From Candidatus Omnitrophota bacterium (GTDB lineage Bacteria; Omnitrophota; Gorgyraeia; Tantalellales; Tantalellaceae): DNA of 64,000 bases. The DNA lies in contig WJMH01000025.1 of assembly GCA_014728045.1 (NCBI GenBank), positions 1-64,000 of the forward strand. Direction: 5' to 3'. Numbering within the stretch: position 1 is the first letter of the stretch; each line of letters opens with the position of its first letter. This document shows, piece after piece, positions 25,942-33,888 of this stretch. A program made the position numbers and the translations under genes. The notes below the pieces were generated by a model, which was not told the DNA's origin, ran no database searches, and worked only from the letters and a program-made list of their open reading frames with translations.

Positions 25942-27390
25942 TCAAAAATCAAAATGAGTCCGTAAAGTGTAAACCGAGACCATTCCTTCACCGCCGGCAT
26001 CCCCTCCGTAAGGATCCCATATTAGCTGAACCCCGGGACTTATAGCGAGATATTTATTCGCAAAGAAATTGTAGTATATTTCGAAATGGGTTTCACTTTT
26101 GGCTTCTCTTCTGTTGTCAGGCATACCGCTCAGGGCACTCTTCATATCTTGCGACGGTATGACCTGGCCGATGGCAACACCGAAAAAGTCATGGGCGCGG
26201 CCCCATGGATGTCCTTTTACCTGAAGACCGGTACTCCACATGTATTCCAGCGTATAATTGTTTTTATGAGGGTTCGGATCGCTATCAGAGAACGGATAAG
26301 CTCTCTGGTCAGGATTATAGACGCTCGGGTCCTGCCATCCGAATTTACCGAAAATGCCGACGTCATCGTTTATTTCCTGATCGCAGGAGATCGAAAACCC
26401 GTAAGAGTCTTCGCGTGTCCTGGTCAGATCCTTCCATACGGTGTGAGGGTTGTTGTTCTGCCACATCAGGAAGCGGTAGTTGCCCTTGCGTCCGCTGATC
26501 GACGGTTTGAATATGACCTGGCCTATATGGAACATACGTGATTCCAGGTCACGCATATCCGCTGTTCCGGCCATTGCCATGTAACTTATTTCCAGCCACT
26601 TGTACGGGAAAACGGCTATACGCACGCCGCCGGAATGATCCGGGAATTCTATTACCGGGCTGTTATTGAACATGCGGGCAAGAAATTGCGTTGTATCAGA
26701 ATTAGCGTATTCGTTGAGAGCAAAGTAAACTGTGGGGTCAAGTTTGCCTATATCGACAACAAGATTCTTATTGAAAAGGTTCTGTTCATAGAATATCTCG
26801 CTCAAGGTAAAAACGTCATTACCCCAGTTGTTGTTGTCCACATTGCTGTATATGGATAGCTGGTCCTCTATGCCGGACCCCTGACTCACGCGCAGGTTTG
26901 CCACGGCAATACCGTCAACCCCCTCGAACTTGTTGGCTATAGTGACGTTCGCCTGGTAAGAAGCTCCCATGACTGACTTGCGATCTTCTCCGATAAGACG
27001 CGCATCGGGAGAGCCCTGGACGATGCCGGTAAAGTTGGCTCCTATCTTGAAATTACCCGGCATGTACGGGTGCGCGGTCAGGGGACCTGGTTTTTTACGC
27101 GCGAGGATCTTGCCGACCTTTTCGCTGCTGAGGCCGGTCGCTTCCTGAAAGGTCTTTTGTATTTCTTGTCTTTGTTTTTCGTTAAGGCGGATCTGTTGGT
27201 CAAGGAGTTCTTTGTAGGTCTGAATCTCCTTTTGCTGCTGCTCGACCTTCTTCTCTAGAGAAGCGAGTTTTTTCTGCAGAGATTCAAGTGTAAGTTCTTC
27301 TCCGGCAAAAGCGGGAGAGAGTGATGTGATCAGGAAGATGGTTATTAATAGAAAGAGGCCAGATATTTTCTTATGGTGGAGGTATTTCAT
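25942..27390 (-). CDS. OprB-like outer-membrane porin with coiled-coil N-terminus
   Basis: The 482-residue protein has a signal peptide (FLLITIFLITSLSPAFA), then a coiled coil of ~50 residues (LESLQKKLASLEKKVEQQQKEI...), then a long domain of alternating aromatic strands ending in a C-terminal Phe (RTHFDF), the mark of a beta-barrel inserted by BamA. The barrel pattern resembles the OprB carbohydrate-selective porin family. The coiled coil may reach peptidoglycan, as in SLH/OmpM-type or trimeric porins (inference). It is monocistronic, convergent with the Lys/Ala-repeat gene, and upstream (on its strand) lies a tRNA gene. Confidence 0.82.
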   Translation of the reverse strand: MKYLHHKKISGLFLLITIFLITSLSPAFAGEELTLESLQKKLASLEKKVEQQQKEIQTYKELLDQQIRLNEKQRQEIQKTFQEATGLSSEKVGKILARKKPGPLTAHPYMPGNFKIGANFTGIVQGSPDARLIGEDRKSVMGASYQANVTIANKFEGVDGIAVANLRVSQGSGIEDQLSIYSNVDNNNWGNDVFTLSEIFYEQNLFNKNLVVDIGKLDPTVYFALNEYANSDTTQFLARMFNNSPVIEFPDHSGGVRIAVFPYKWLEISYMAMAGTADMRDLESRMFHIGQVIFKPSISGRKGNYRFLMWQNNNPHTVWKDLTRTREDSYGFSISCDQEINDDVGIFGKFGWQDPSVYNPDQRAYPFSDSDPNPHKNNYTLEYMWSTGLQVKGHPWGRAHDFFGVAIGQVIPSQDMKSALSGMPDNRREAKSETHFEIYYNFFANKYLAISPGVQLIWDPYGGDAGGEGMVSVYTLRTHFDF

Positions 27391-27470
27391 TTGAAAACTT
27401 CCCTTGGTCTTCGATTTAGTAGCCAGTTTATCATCAGCTATTTAGCCTGTCAATTCCTTTGTTTAACAGA

Positions 27471-27497
27471 AAAGCCCGGCTGGAAACCGGGCTTTTT
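27471..27497 (-). terminator. Terminator after the minus-strand tRNA
   Basis: Stem AAAGCCCGG / CCGGGCTTT with a 7-nt loop, followed on the minus strand by a T-run. It lies directly after the CCA end of the CAT-anticodon tRNA. Confidence 0.8.
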
Positions 27498-27503
27498 GCA
27501 CAC

Positions 27504-27581
27504 TGGTGGGGGCACATGGACTTGAACCATGAACCTACTGATTATGAGTCAGTTGCTCTAACCAAATTGAGCTATGCCCCC
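27504..27581 (-). tRNA. tRNA with CAT anticodon (elongator Met or lysidine-modified Ile)
   Basis: The minus strand gives GGGGGCA pairing with TGCCCCC, a D arm GCTC...GAGC, anticodon stem CTGA/TCAG with loop CTCATAA, a T arm with GGTTCAAGTCC and an encoded CCA. It is not an initiator: the first base pair is intact and the three G-C pairs next to the anticodon loop are missing. Elongator methionine and isoleucine (lysidine) tRNAs share this anticodon and I cannot separate them with certainty. Confidence 0.92.
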
Positions 27582-27611
27582 GACTATTTCAGATATTTAT
27601 TCAGAGTGCGT

Positions 27612-27641
27612 ATTATAGCATAGCGGCTAAAAATATTTCAA
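27612..27641 (-). promoter_or_regulatory. Promoter of the minus-strand tRNA
   Basis: On the minus strand TTGAAA (27641-27636), 18 nt, then TATAAT (27617-27612), about 30 nt upstream of the tRNA 5' end. Confidence 0.55.
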
Positions 27642-27715
27642 GTAGATAAATCGTCTTTTCTTCCTTAACAAGGAGGGTATTTATACAGCAAAACTGAGAA
27701 TTTTATCGGAAAATC

Positions 27716-27744
27716 TTGTAGCTTAATTCAATTTCTGATATAAT
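27716..27744 (+). promoter_or_regulatory. Promoter of tRNA-Val and probably the following genes
   Basis: TTGTAG (27716-27721), 17 nt, TATAAT (27739-27744). Initiation near 27751 gives a ~39-nt leader before tRNA-Val. Confidence 0.55.
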
Positions 27745-27789
27745 TTTCTGACGTACTTTCGCACAGATATATTAGTATATAAGGATAAA

Positions 27790-27866
27790 GGGCGCATAGC
27801 TCAGCTGGTTAGAGCGCATGCCTCACATGCATGAGGTCGGAGGTTCGAGTCCCCCTGCGCCCACCA
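27790..27866 (+). tRNA. tRNA-Val (anticodon CAC)
   Basis: Acceptor GGGCGCA pairs with TGCGCCC. The D arm is GCTC...GAGC, the anticodon stem CATGC/GCATG carries the loop CTCACAT giving CAC (codon GTG), the T arm has GGTTCGAGTCC, and CCA is encoded. The coding gene that follows starts 39 nt later. Confidence 0.95.
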
Positions 27867-27905
27867 TATCCTTCTTGTCAAAGCCAGATAAAGGAACAAT
27901 AAAAA

Positions 27906-28631
27906 ATGCCCGAAGAGACGAATTACAAAGAACAGCTTCCCAAACTGATCACCTTACAAACAATCGATTCCGATATATTCGATCTTAAGAGCAAACTGGA
28001 AGAAATCCCCCGGAAAATGCAGGAAATGGACCAATCCCTCGACGACAAAAAAGGGGGCATGGAGAAAGCCGATCAGGAGTATAAGGCCTTGCAGGTGGCG
28101 AAGAACGAAAAAGAGAATGAAATGCAGGCCAAGGAGGAGAAAATAAAGAAACACGAAGGGGATCTGTACCAGATAAAGAACAACAAGGAATACAAGGCCC
28201 TCCAGGAAGAGATAGAAAGCATTAAAGCAGACGTTTCTCTTATTGAGGAGGATCTGATACAGCTTTTCGATGACATAGAGGAAGCCCGCAAAAAACTGGA
28301 AGAAGAAAAGAAGAAATTCGAAGAGGAAAAGCAGCAGGTAGAAAAGAATAAACAGGTTCTGAAGGCTGAAGAGAGCGCACTGAAAAAACAACTCGAGGAG
28401 CTTAACGCGAAAAGGGAAGAATGCGTAAAGAGTGTAGATCTGGGCCTGCTTGGTCAATATAACAGGATCCTTAATAAATGGGGACGCGTGGCGCTTACCA
28501 GGATAGAGGGAGAGTTCTGCGGTGAATGCAATATGCACCTTCGCCCACAGATAATAAACGAGGTCAAGCAGAAAAAGAAGCCCATCTTTTGCGAAAATTG
28601 TGCCAGACTATTATATGAACAAGAAAGCTGA
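27906..28631 (+). CDS. Coiled-coil protein with C4 zinc ribbon (CT398/DUF164-like)
   Basis: The 241-residue protein has a long, highly charged antiparallel coiled coil (residues ~15-180; ITLQTIDSDIFDLKSKLEEIP at the start) and a C-terminal four-cysteine zinc ribbon (FCGECNMHLRP and FCENCARLLY). This is the CT398-like/C4-type zinc-ribbon family, proposed to act in nucleic-acid or secretion-related complexes; its function is not settled. AAAGGA precedes the ATG. It overlaps the RNase HI-like gene and sits just upstream of RNase P RNA, a common neighbourhood for this family. Confidence 0.87.
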   Translation: MPEETNYKEQLPKLITLQTIDSDIFDLKSKLEEIPRKMQEMDQSLDDKKGGMEKADQEYKALQVAKNEKENEMQAKEEKIKKHEGDLYQIKNNKEYKALQEEIESIKADVSLIEEDLIQLFDDIEEARKKLEEEKKKFEEEKQQVEKNKQVLKAEESALKKQLEELNAKREECVKSVDLGLLGQYNRILNKWGRVALTRIEGEFCGECNMHLRPQIINEVKQKKKPIFCENCARLLYEQES

Positions 28632-29046
28632 ACAAACAGGATCCGTTGAGATATTCGCCGACGGAGGCGCAAGGGGTAATCCTGGGCCTGCCGGCATAGG
28701 ATGTGTTCTTTTGAATGAAAAAGGCGAAAGAGTGGCGGAGGTATCCAAATTCATAGGCGTTGCCACAAATAATGCTGCTGAATACCTGGCTGCGATATAT
28801 GGCCTTCAGGAAGCGCTTATCATGAAAGCGCAAAAAGTCATTCTTAATCTGGACAGCCAGCTTATTGCCAGACAGCTCAAGGGGGAGTACAAGGTAAAGG
28901 ACCAGGACCTCAGGAAATTCTTTGATGTCGCCTTGAATCTGTTCAGGGGATTTGATAAAGTAGAAGTAAGGGAAGTGCCACGGGATAAGAACAAAGAAGC
29001 CGATGCACTTGTCAACAAGGCGATAAACTTAAAAGCGCTCCTTTAA
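28615..29046 (+). CDS. Ribonuclease HI-like protein
   Basis: The 143-residue RNase H-fold protein is of the reverse-transcriptase-like/RNase HI family. The acidic residues are placed as expected: Asp in IFADGGARGNPGPAGIG, Glu in NNAAEYLAAIYGL, Asp in ILNLDSQLIARQL, and Asp in NKEADALVNKA. It should cleave RNA in RNA-DNA hybrids. I start at ATG 28615; a GTG at 28600 would add five residues. It overlaps the zinc-ribbon gene by 17 nt and immediately precedes rnpB. Confidence 0.9.
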   Translation: MNKKAEQTGSVEIFADGGARGNPGPAGIGCVLLNEKGERVAEVSKFIGVATNNAAEYLAAIYGLQEALIMKAQKVILNLDSQLIARQLKGEYKVKDQDLRKFFDVALNLFRGFDKVEVREVPRDKNKEADALVNKAINLKALL

Positions 29047-29064
29047 AGATTTAGTTTTTTTTCG

Positions 29065-29426
29065 AGCTCATTGAAGCAGATCGGGTGATTGCTTTCTGCC
29101 CTGTGGCAGGAAGAGGAAAGTCCGGGCTCCAAATAGCAGCGTAGCGGGTAATGCCCGTCCGCCGTGAGGCGAGGATAAGAGCCACAGAGACGAGTCCCTT
29201 TGTTTATCAAGGGGGGTGAAACGCGGCAATCTCTACGCGGAGCAAGTCCAAATAGGGAAGGAACCAGGAAAGTCCGGTACGTGCGGAACGACTGGTACGA
29301 GGCGGCTAGTCTCGTCAAACTTCCGGGTAGGCCGCAAGAGCCCCGCAGCAATGCCGGGCCAAGATGGATAATCACCTCCGCTTTATGCGGAACAGAACCC
29401 GGCTTACAGATCTGCTTCTGTGAGCT
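29065..29426 (+). ncRNA. rnpB: RNase P RNA (class A)
   Basis: This is the catalytic RNA of RNase P, which trims tRNA 5' leaders. The core is recognisable: GAGGAAAGTCCGGGCTCC near the 5' end, GGTGAAACGCGGCAATCTC in the middle and AGATGGATAATCACC near the 3' end. P1 is a perfect 10-bp helix, GAAGCAGATC (29073-29082) with GATCTGCTTC (29409-29418). It can be extended by AGCTCA/TGAGCT (29065-29070 with 29421-29426), and the following T-run suggests that the outer helix also acts in termination. Exact mature ends are not certain. Confidence 0.96.
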
Positions 29427-29456
29427 TTTTTATTGATACAGGACCTTGTCGGACGG

Positions 29457-30197
29457 ATGGAAGAGATAATTTCAATAAAAGGTCTGCATCACGCATACCA
29501 TAGCGGGAAAACGATTGTCGAGTCACTTAAAGGTGTTGATTTTTCCGTCAAACGTGGGGAGATATTTGGCTTCATAGGCCCCAACGGTGCAGGCAAGACC
29601 ACTACCATAAAGCACTTACTCGGGATTCTGAAAGTGCAGCGGGGGGAGCTTGCCGTATTTTCCAAATCTCCTCAAGACGCCCAGACCCGCAGCCATATCG
29701 GCTACATGCCCGAAAGCTCGGATTATTACAGGTTCCTGACCCCGGTCGAGCTTTTAAGGATGTACGGCAATATTTTCGGTATAGAGAAGAAGACCCTTTC
29801 CGAGCGCATAAGAGAACTTCTTGCCGGGGTAGGCTTAGAAGAAGCATCCTCAAGACCGATGGGGACATTTTCAAAGGGCATGATGCAGAAAGTGAGTTTT
29901 GCCCAGGCGCTTATCAACGATCCTGATCTGCTGATCCTTGATGAGCCTACCGGGGGGCTTGATCCGGTAGCCAGGCGTAATATGCGCGAGGTGATACACA
30001 GTTTGCGTGAAGACGGGAAAACCGTTTTTTTCTCCTCCCATGAACTTTCCGAAGTCGAGCTTATAAGTGACAGGATAGCCGTTCTCAATAAAGGGCGCAT
30101 CCTGGCAACTGGGCCTGTCGCGGAACTTATCGGCGCCAAGGGGCAGGCCCAGTCCCTGGAAAACTATTTTCTCGAAATGATAGGAGAATCCGAATGA
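29457..30197 (+). CDS. ABC-2 type exporter ATPase
   Basis: The 246-residue ABC ATPase has Walker A GPNGAGKTTT, a Q-loop near YMPES, the signature FSKGMMQ (a common variant in ABC-2 exporters), Walker B LLILDEPTGGLDP and the H-loop in SSHELSE. I start at ATG 29457; a TTG at 29433 would add residues from the rnpB tail. It overlaps the permease gene by 4 nt. The cargo (lipid, polysaccharide or drug) cannot be told. Confidence 0.93.
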   Translation: MEEIISIKGLHHAYHSGKTIVESLKGVDFSVKRGEIFGFIGPNGAGKTTTIKHLLGILKVQRGELAVFSKSPQDAQTRSHIGYMPESSDYYRFLTPVELLRMYGNIFGIEKKTLSERIRELLAGVGLEEASSRPMGTFSKGMMQKVSFAQALINDPDLLILDEPTGGLDPVARRNMREVIHSLREDGKTVFFSSHELSEVELISDRIAVLNKGRILATGPVAELIGAKGQAQSLENYFLEMIGESE

Positions 30198-30964
30198 GGG
30201 CCATCTGGGCGATAGCTTCATGTATGATAAAGCAGCTTATACGCAGAAAAGATTTCTATGTGCTCCTCATATTTCTGCTGGTACTTCTGGGGCTTTTATC
30301 TTCGCAGACTTTTTTCGCGCTGGAAGAGGTGTCCAGGTACATACGCGATTTCGGATATTTCATGGTGGTTTTCTTCTCGCTGATAATAGCAGTGACCTTC
30401 GCGGCAAAGCAGATCCCCGAAGAGATAGATAACAGGACGATCTATCCCCTGCTTGCCAAGCCTATCGACCGCGCTACTGTTATTCTGGGCAAGTATTGCG
30501 GTTCAGTTCTCGTGTCGGTCTTTTCATTCATGGTTTTCTATGCAGCATATCTTGTGTTCTACCTGACGAGCGGTACAGGCGGGAGCTTTGTTCTTGCCAC
30601 GCAGGGGTTCTTAATGGGGGTTCTTTTCCTGTTTCTGGTCTCAGCGCTTGTTATTTTCTTCTCGAACTTCCTTACCACGTCGGCCAATATCACACTTTCT
30701 CTGTTGATATATATGCTGATATCCGGTTTTTCCGAGAGTCTCAGGGAGCTTGTTCTCTACTCAAAGGGGTTAATGGCTGCTGTAACATCCACTTTGTATT
30801 ATATGATACCGCATTTTGACTTTTATGATATGCGCGTGAGAATAACCCATGCCTGGGACCCATTGCCTTTTTGGGTGATGGGGACTATAACTTTGTACAC
30901 CCTTATATATAGTTCCATGCTTTTATATTTTGCGGGGCTTTTGTTCCGGAGGAGAAAACTTTGA
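30194..30964 (+). CDS. ABC-2 type permease
   Basis: The 256-residue protein has six hydrophobic segments. The first loop carries the E-I-D-N-R-T-I-Y-P-L-L-A-K-P coupling motif typical of ABC2_membrane_2 permeases paired with a separate ATPase. It overlaps the ATPase gene (ATGA) and the TPR gene that follows (TTGA), so all three are likely one complex. Confidence 0.9.
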   Translation: MRAIWAIASCMIKQLIRRKDFYVLLIFLLVLLGLLSSQTFFALEEVSRYIRDFGYFMVVFFSLIIAVTFAAKQIPEEIDNRTIYPLLAKPIDRATVILGKYCGSVLVSVFSFMVFYAAYLVFYLTSGTGGSFVLATQGFLMGVLFLFLVSALVIFFSNFLTTSANITLSLLIYMLISGFSESLRELVLYSKGLMAAVTSTLYYMIPHFDFYDMRVRITHAWDPLPFWVMGTITLYTLIYSSMLLYFAGLLFRRRKL

Positions 30965-31779
30965 AGATCAAAACCGTTATAGTGCTCCTCCTGTGGCTCG
31001 CTGGAACACTTCTATTTGCACCGAAAATAGATACTTATAGTTACGCGCACAGCCTTCCTGCCAGGACCTCAGACACTCCCGTTTTCCTGCAGTTACTCGG
31101 AGAAGCAAGGTCGATCGTGTCCAATCTTTCTCTTATCCAGGCTGATGTCTATTTCCACGGAGGAATTTACAAAGGCCAGTGCGGGCATATGTACAGGCAA
31201 AGCAAAGAGGTTGCCGGGGAAGAGGAGGAGCATAGGCCCCATGTGCACCACCACGAAGAAGATTCGGCGGATATAGCCCCGTACAATATCCTTCTAAGGG
31301 TTTCAGAGCAGGTTCGCATAACCGAGCATGTGCATCTTAAGGGTGACCAGCTCAAGGAGATCGTTCCCTGGCTTTACTACGCTTCCGAGATCGATCCACA
31401 TAATGATCTGGCGTATACGCTGACCGGGTATTATCTGGCATACAGGCTTAACAGGGTCCAGCAGGGGCTTTCCTTCCTCAAGAAGGGCCTTGCCAACAAT
31501 CCCGAATCATGGCGGTTGAATGCTGAAATTGGCCGATTGTACTTAACCAAGAAAGATGAGCCCGGGGTCGCCTTGCGTTATTTTGCCAGGGCGAAGAACC
31601 ACCTGGGGAGAGCCCCGCACGATAAATTCCAGCAAAGATATGTACTTACCTATCTGGCGTACTGTTATGAACAGGTCGGGCAGGAAGATAAAGCCATTCC
31701 GCTATACCGGCAGCTACAAAGGATCTTCCCGGAGCAGGATTCTTTCCGGGAAAAGATACGAGAACTTTCTTCTCCATAG
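30961..31779 (+). CDS. Membrane-anchored TPR protein with a His/Glu-rich segment
   Basis: The 272-residue protein has a signal or anchor helix (VIVLLLWLAGTLLFA), then a His/Glu-rich segment at ~93-105 (EEHRPHVHHHEED), then three or four TPR-like helix pairs to the C-terminus. The start is TTG at 30961, inside the permease stop codon. I infer a periplasmic partner of the ABC-2 exporter. The His cluster could bind a metal ion. Confidence 0.75.
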   Translation: MKIKTVIVLLLWLAGTLLFAPKIDTYSYAHSLPARTSDTPVFLQLLGEARSIVSNLSLIQADVYFHGGIYKGQCGHMYRQSKEVAGEEEEHRPHVHHHEEDSADIAPYNILLRVSEQVRITEHVHLKGDQLKEIVPWLYYASEIDPHNDLAYTLTGYYLAYRLNRVQQGLSFLKKGLANNPESWRLNAEIGRLYLTKKDEPGVALRYFARAKNHLGRAPHDKFQQRYVLTYLAYCYEQVGQEDKAIPLYRQLQRIFPEQDSFREKIRELSSP

Positions 31780-31822
31780 CGATAGCGGATTTTAATTAAA
31801 TCATGGGAAAAGAGGTGAGACG

Positions 31823-32671
31823 GTGAAAACGTATCTCGAATGTATACCCTGTTTTTTGAGGCAAGCCCATGAAGCTGCCAAATTAGCCGGCGCAGATGAG
31901 CTGACGCAGAAACAGGTGATCGATGAGGTGTCCCGGCTTCTGCCGGAATTTCCGCTTAACGTGACCCCGCCCGAAATAGCACGGACCGTTTACGGTCTGG
32001 TCGAGGAGATCACAGGCGGAAAAGATGTTTACAAGAAAGTAAAGCAAAAAAGCAACCGGATGTCGATGGAGCTCTACTCACGGCTTAAAGACCAGATAGA
32101 AGGCTCTGACGACGTACTATTAAGCGCGGTACGGCTAGCGGTTGCGGGGAACGTTATAGATTATGGTGTTCCACATGCCTTTGATATCGAAAAAGAGATA
32201 GAAGAGTGTCTGGAGAAGGATTTTGCTATATTCGATTTCGAAGATTTTGCAAAAGCGGTGAAACGCTCAGATAATATCCTATATCTTCTTGATAACGCGG
32301 GTGAAATTGTCTTTGACAAGATCCTTGTTGAAGAGATCGATCGGGATATAGTCTGCGCGGTGAGAGGAAAACCCATCATAAACGATGTGACCATGGAAGA
32401 CGCACGTGAAACGGGACTGGACAGGGTGGTGCCTGTTATATCCAGTGGATCGGATGTTCCCGGCACTGTGCCTTCCAGATGCAATGAAGAATTCCTTGAA
32501 CTGTACAATAAGGCTGATCTCATTATCAGCAAGGGGCAGGGTAATTATGAGACCCTCGCAGATGAGTCCAAACCCATTTTTTTCATTTTCAAAGCCAAGT
32601 GTCCGGTGATCGCCCGTCATATCGGATGCGAAGTGGGGGATATCATCTTAAAGAAGCAACCCCTTATATGA
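31823..32671 (+). CDS. DUF89 (ARMT1-like) damage-control phosphatase family protein
   Basis: The 282-residue protein is of the DUF89 family, prokaryotic subgroup. It has YLECIPCFLRQA at the N-terminus (CxxC), AVAGNVIDYG, and the metal-site block LYLLDNAGEIVFDKIL. DUF89 proteins are metal-dependent phosphatases thought to remove damaged or surplus phosphometabolites (sugar phosphates, phosphopantetheine). It lies 26 nt before the Tat-signal AmmeMemoRadiSam enzyme. Confidence 0.9.
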   Translation: MKTYLECIPCFLRQAHEAAKLAGADELTQKQVIDEVSRLLPEFPLNVTPPEIARTVYGLVEEITGGKDVYKKVKQKSNRMSMELYSRLKDQIEGSDDVLLSAVRLAVAGNVIDYGVPHAFDIEKEIEECLEKDFAIFDFEDFAKAVKRSDNILYLLDNAGEIVFDKILVEEIDRDIVCAVRGKPIINDVTMEDARETGLDRVVPVISSGSDVPGTVPSRCNEEFLELYNKADLIISKGQGNYETLADESKPIFFIFKAKCPVIARHIGCEVGDIILKKQPLI

Positions 32672-32697
32672 TATAATATTATAGGGGTGATTTAAGC

Positions 32698-33870
32698 ATG
32701 ATATCCGCTGAAAGACTCGAAAAAATATGGCGCGAGAAGCTCTCGCGAAGAGATTTCATAAGCAAATGCGTGGCTACAGGAGCCACTGTAGCCGCTTCAA
32801 TGTATCTTTTTGATGCTCTTTCAAAATACGAGGCGTATGCTTCCGTGGGCGAGAAAAGGGGTATGAGAGAGGCCCTTTTCTACGAGAAGATAAGCGATGA
32901 TATCGTAAGGTGCAAGCTTTGTCCTGAAGAGTGTGTTCTCTCCAACGGGCAGAGGGGGTTCTGCCGGGTGCGGGGCCCTGTAAAAGGTAAGTTATACAGC
33001 TTTGTCTATGAGCTTGTTTGCGCGATGCATGTGGATCCTATCGAGAAAAAACCCATGTTCCATGTATTGCCTGGTTCAAGGTCTTTTTCGATTGCTACAG
33101 CCGGATGCAATTCAAGATGTAAATTCTGCCAGAACTGGACCATTTCACAACGCCCTCCAGAACAGACGAATAACAGGGTATTGACCAAGGAGGGTCTCGT
33201 TGGTGCGGCTGTGATGAACGGTTGCTCCTCGATAGCCTATACTTACACTGAACCCATTGTTTTCTATGAATATACCGTTAATGCTTCCCGGGAGGCCCAC
33301 AAAAAGGGGCTAAAGAACATAATCGTCACCGGAGGCAAGATCCGGTCAGAACCCCTGAAAATGATGTGTAAGACCATCGATGCGGCTAATGTCGATCTTA
33401 AGGGATTTGATAGAAAATACCTTAAAGAGGTCTGCGCGCAGGACTTGGATAATATCCTTCAGACACTTGTTATCCTCAAGAAGCATGGCGTATGGGTCGA
33501 GATAACCAATCTTATAGTACCGACATTAAATGACGATATGAATGATATCCGGCGCATGGTCAGGTGGATAAAAGATAACCTCGGAGAGGGGGTCCCAGTT
33601 CATTTTTCGCGGTTCTGGCCACAGTATAAATTAAGGTCCCTTTATCCCACGCCGGTATCCACGTTGAAACAGGCTAGGGAAATAGCCATGGAAGAAGGCC
33701 TCAAATACGTTTATATAGGGAACGTGCCACAAACAGCAAGCGAGAGCACCATATGCCCTGGCTGCGGCAGGGTCATAATAAAAAGGATTGGTTACAAGGT
33801 TCTGGAAAATCACGTTGTTAACGGTAAATGCAAGTTCTGCGGCTGTCAAATAGAAGGGATCTGGAGCTAA
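32698..33870 (+). CDS. amrS: AmmeMemoRadiSam radical SAM enzyme with a Tat signal
   Basis: The 390-residue radical SAM enzyme of the AmmeMemoRadiSam system has unknown function. The N-terminus carries a twin-arginine signal (SRRDFISK, Arg17-Arg18) and a hydrophobic stretch to ~50. Next come four Cys (72, 75, 79, 89), the radical SAM cluster CNSRCKFC (Cys137/141/144) and QNWTIS. The C-terminal zinc ribbon (CPGCG, CKFCGC) ends GIWS. The Tat signal implies folding with its cluster in the cytoplasm and export afterwards; tatAC lie at 57501-58408. A second, signal-less homologue is at 50590. Neighbours are DUF89 and a spermidine-synthase-like membrane protein. Confidence 0.93.
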   Translation: MISAERLEKIWREKLSRRDFISKCVATGATVAASMYLFDALSKYEAYASVGEKRGMREALFYEKISDDIVRCKLCPEECVLSNGQRGFCRVRGPVKGKLYSFVYELVCAMHVDPIEKKPMFHVLPGSRSFSIATAGCNSRCKFCQNWTISQRPPEQTNNRVLTKEGLVGAAVMNGCSSIAYTYTEPIVFYEYTVNASREAHKKGLKNIIVTGGKIRSEPLKMMCKTIDAANVDLKGFDRKYLKEVCAQDLDNILQTLVILKKHGVWVEITNLIVPTLNDDMNDIRRMVRWIKDNLGEGVPVHFSRFWPQYKLRSLYPTPVSTLKQAREIAMEEGLKYVYIGNVPQTASESTICPGCGRVIIKRIGYKVLENHVVNGKCKFCGCQIEGIWS

Positions 33871-33888
33871 CAGCCTGATCATTCCGAT

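Noticed and set aside
27660-27700. AAGGAGGG at 27670 considered as a ribosome-binding site of a small gene
   Set aside because: No start codon lies at a usable distance before the tRNA-Val promoter.
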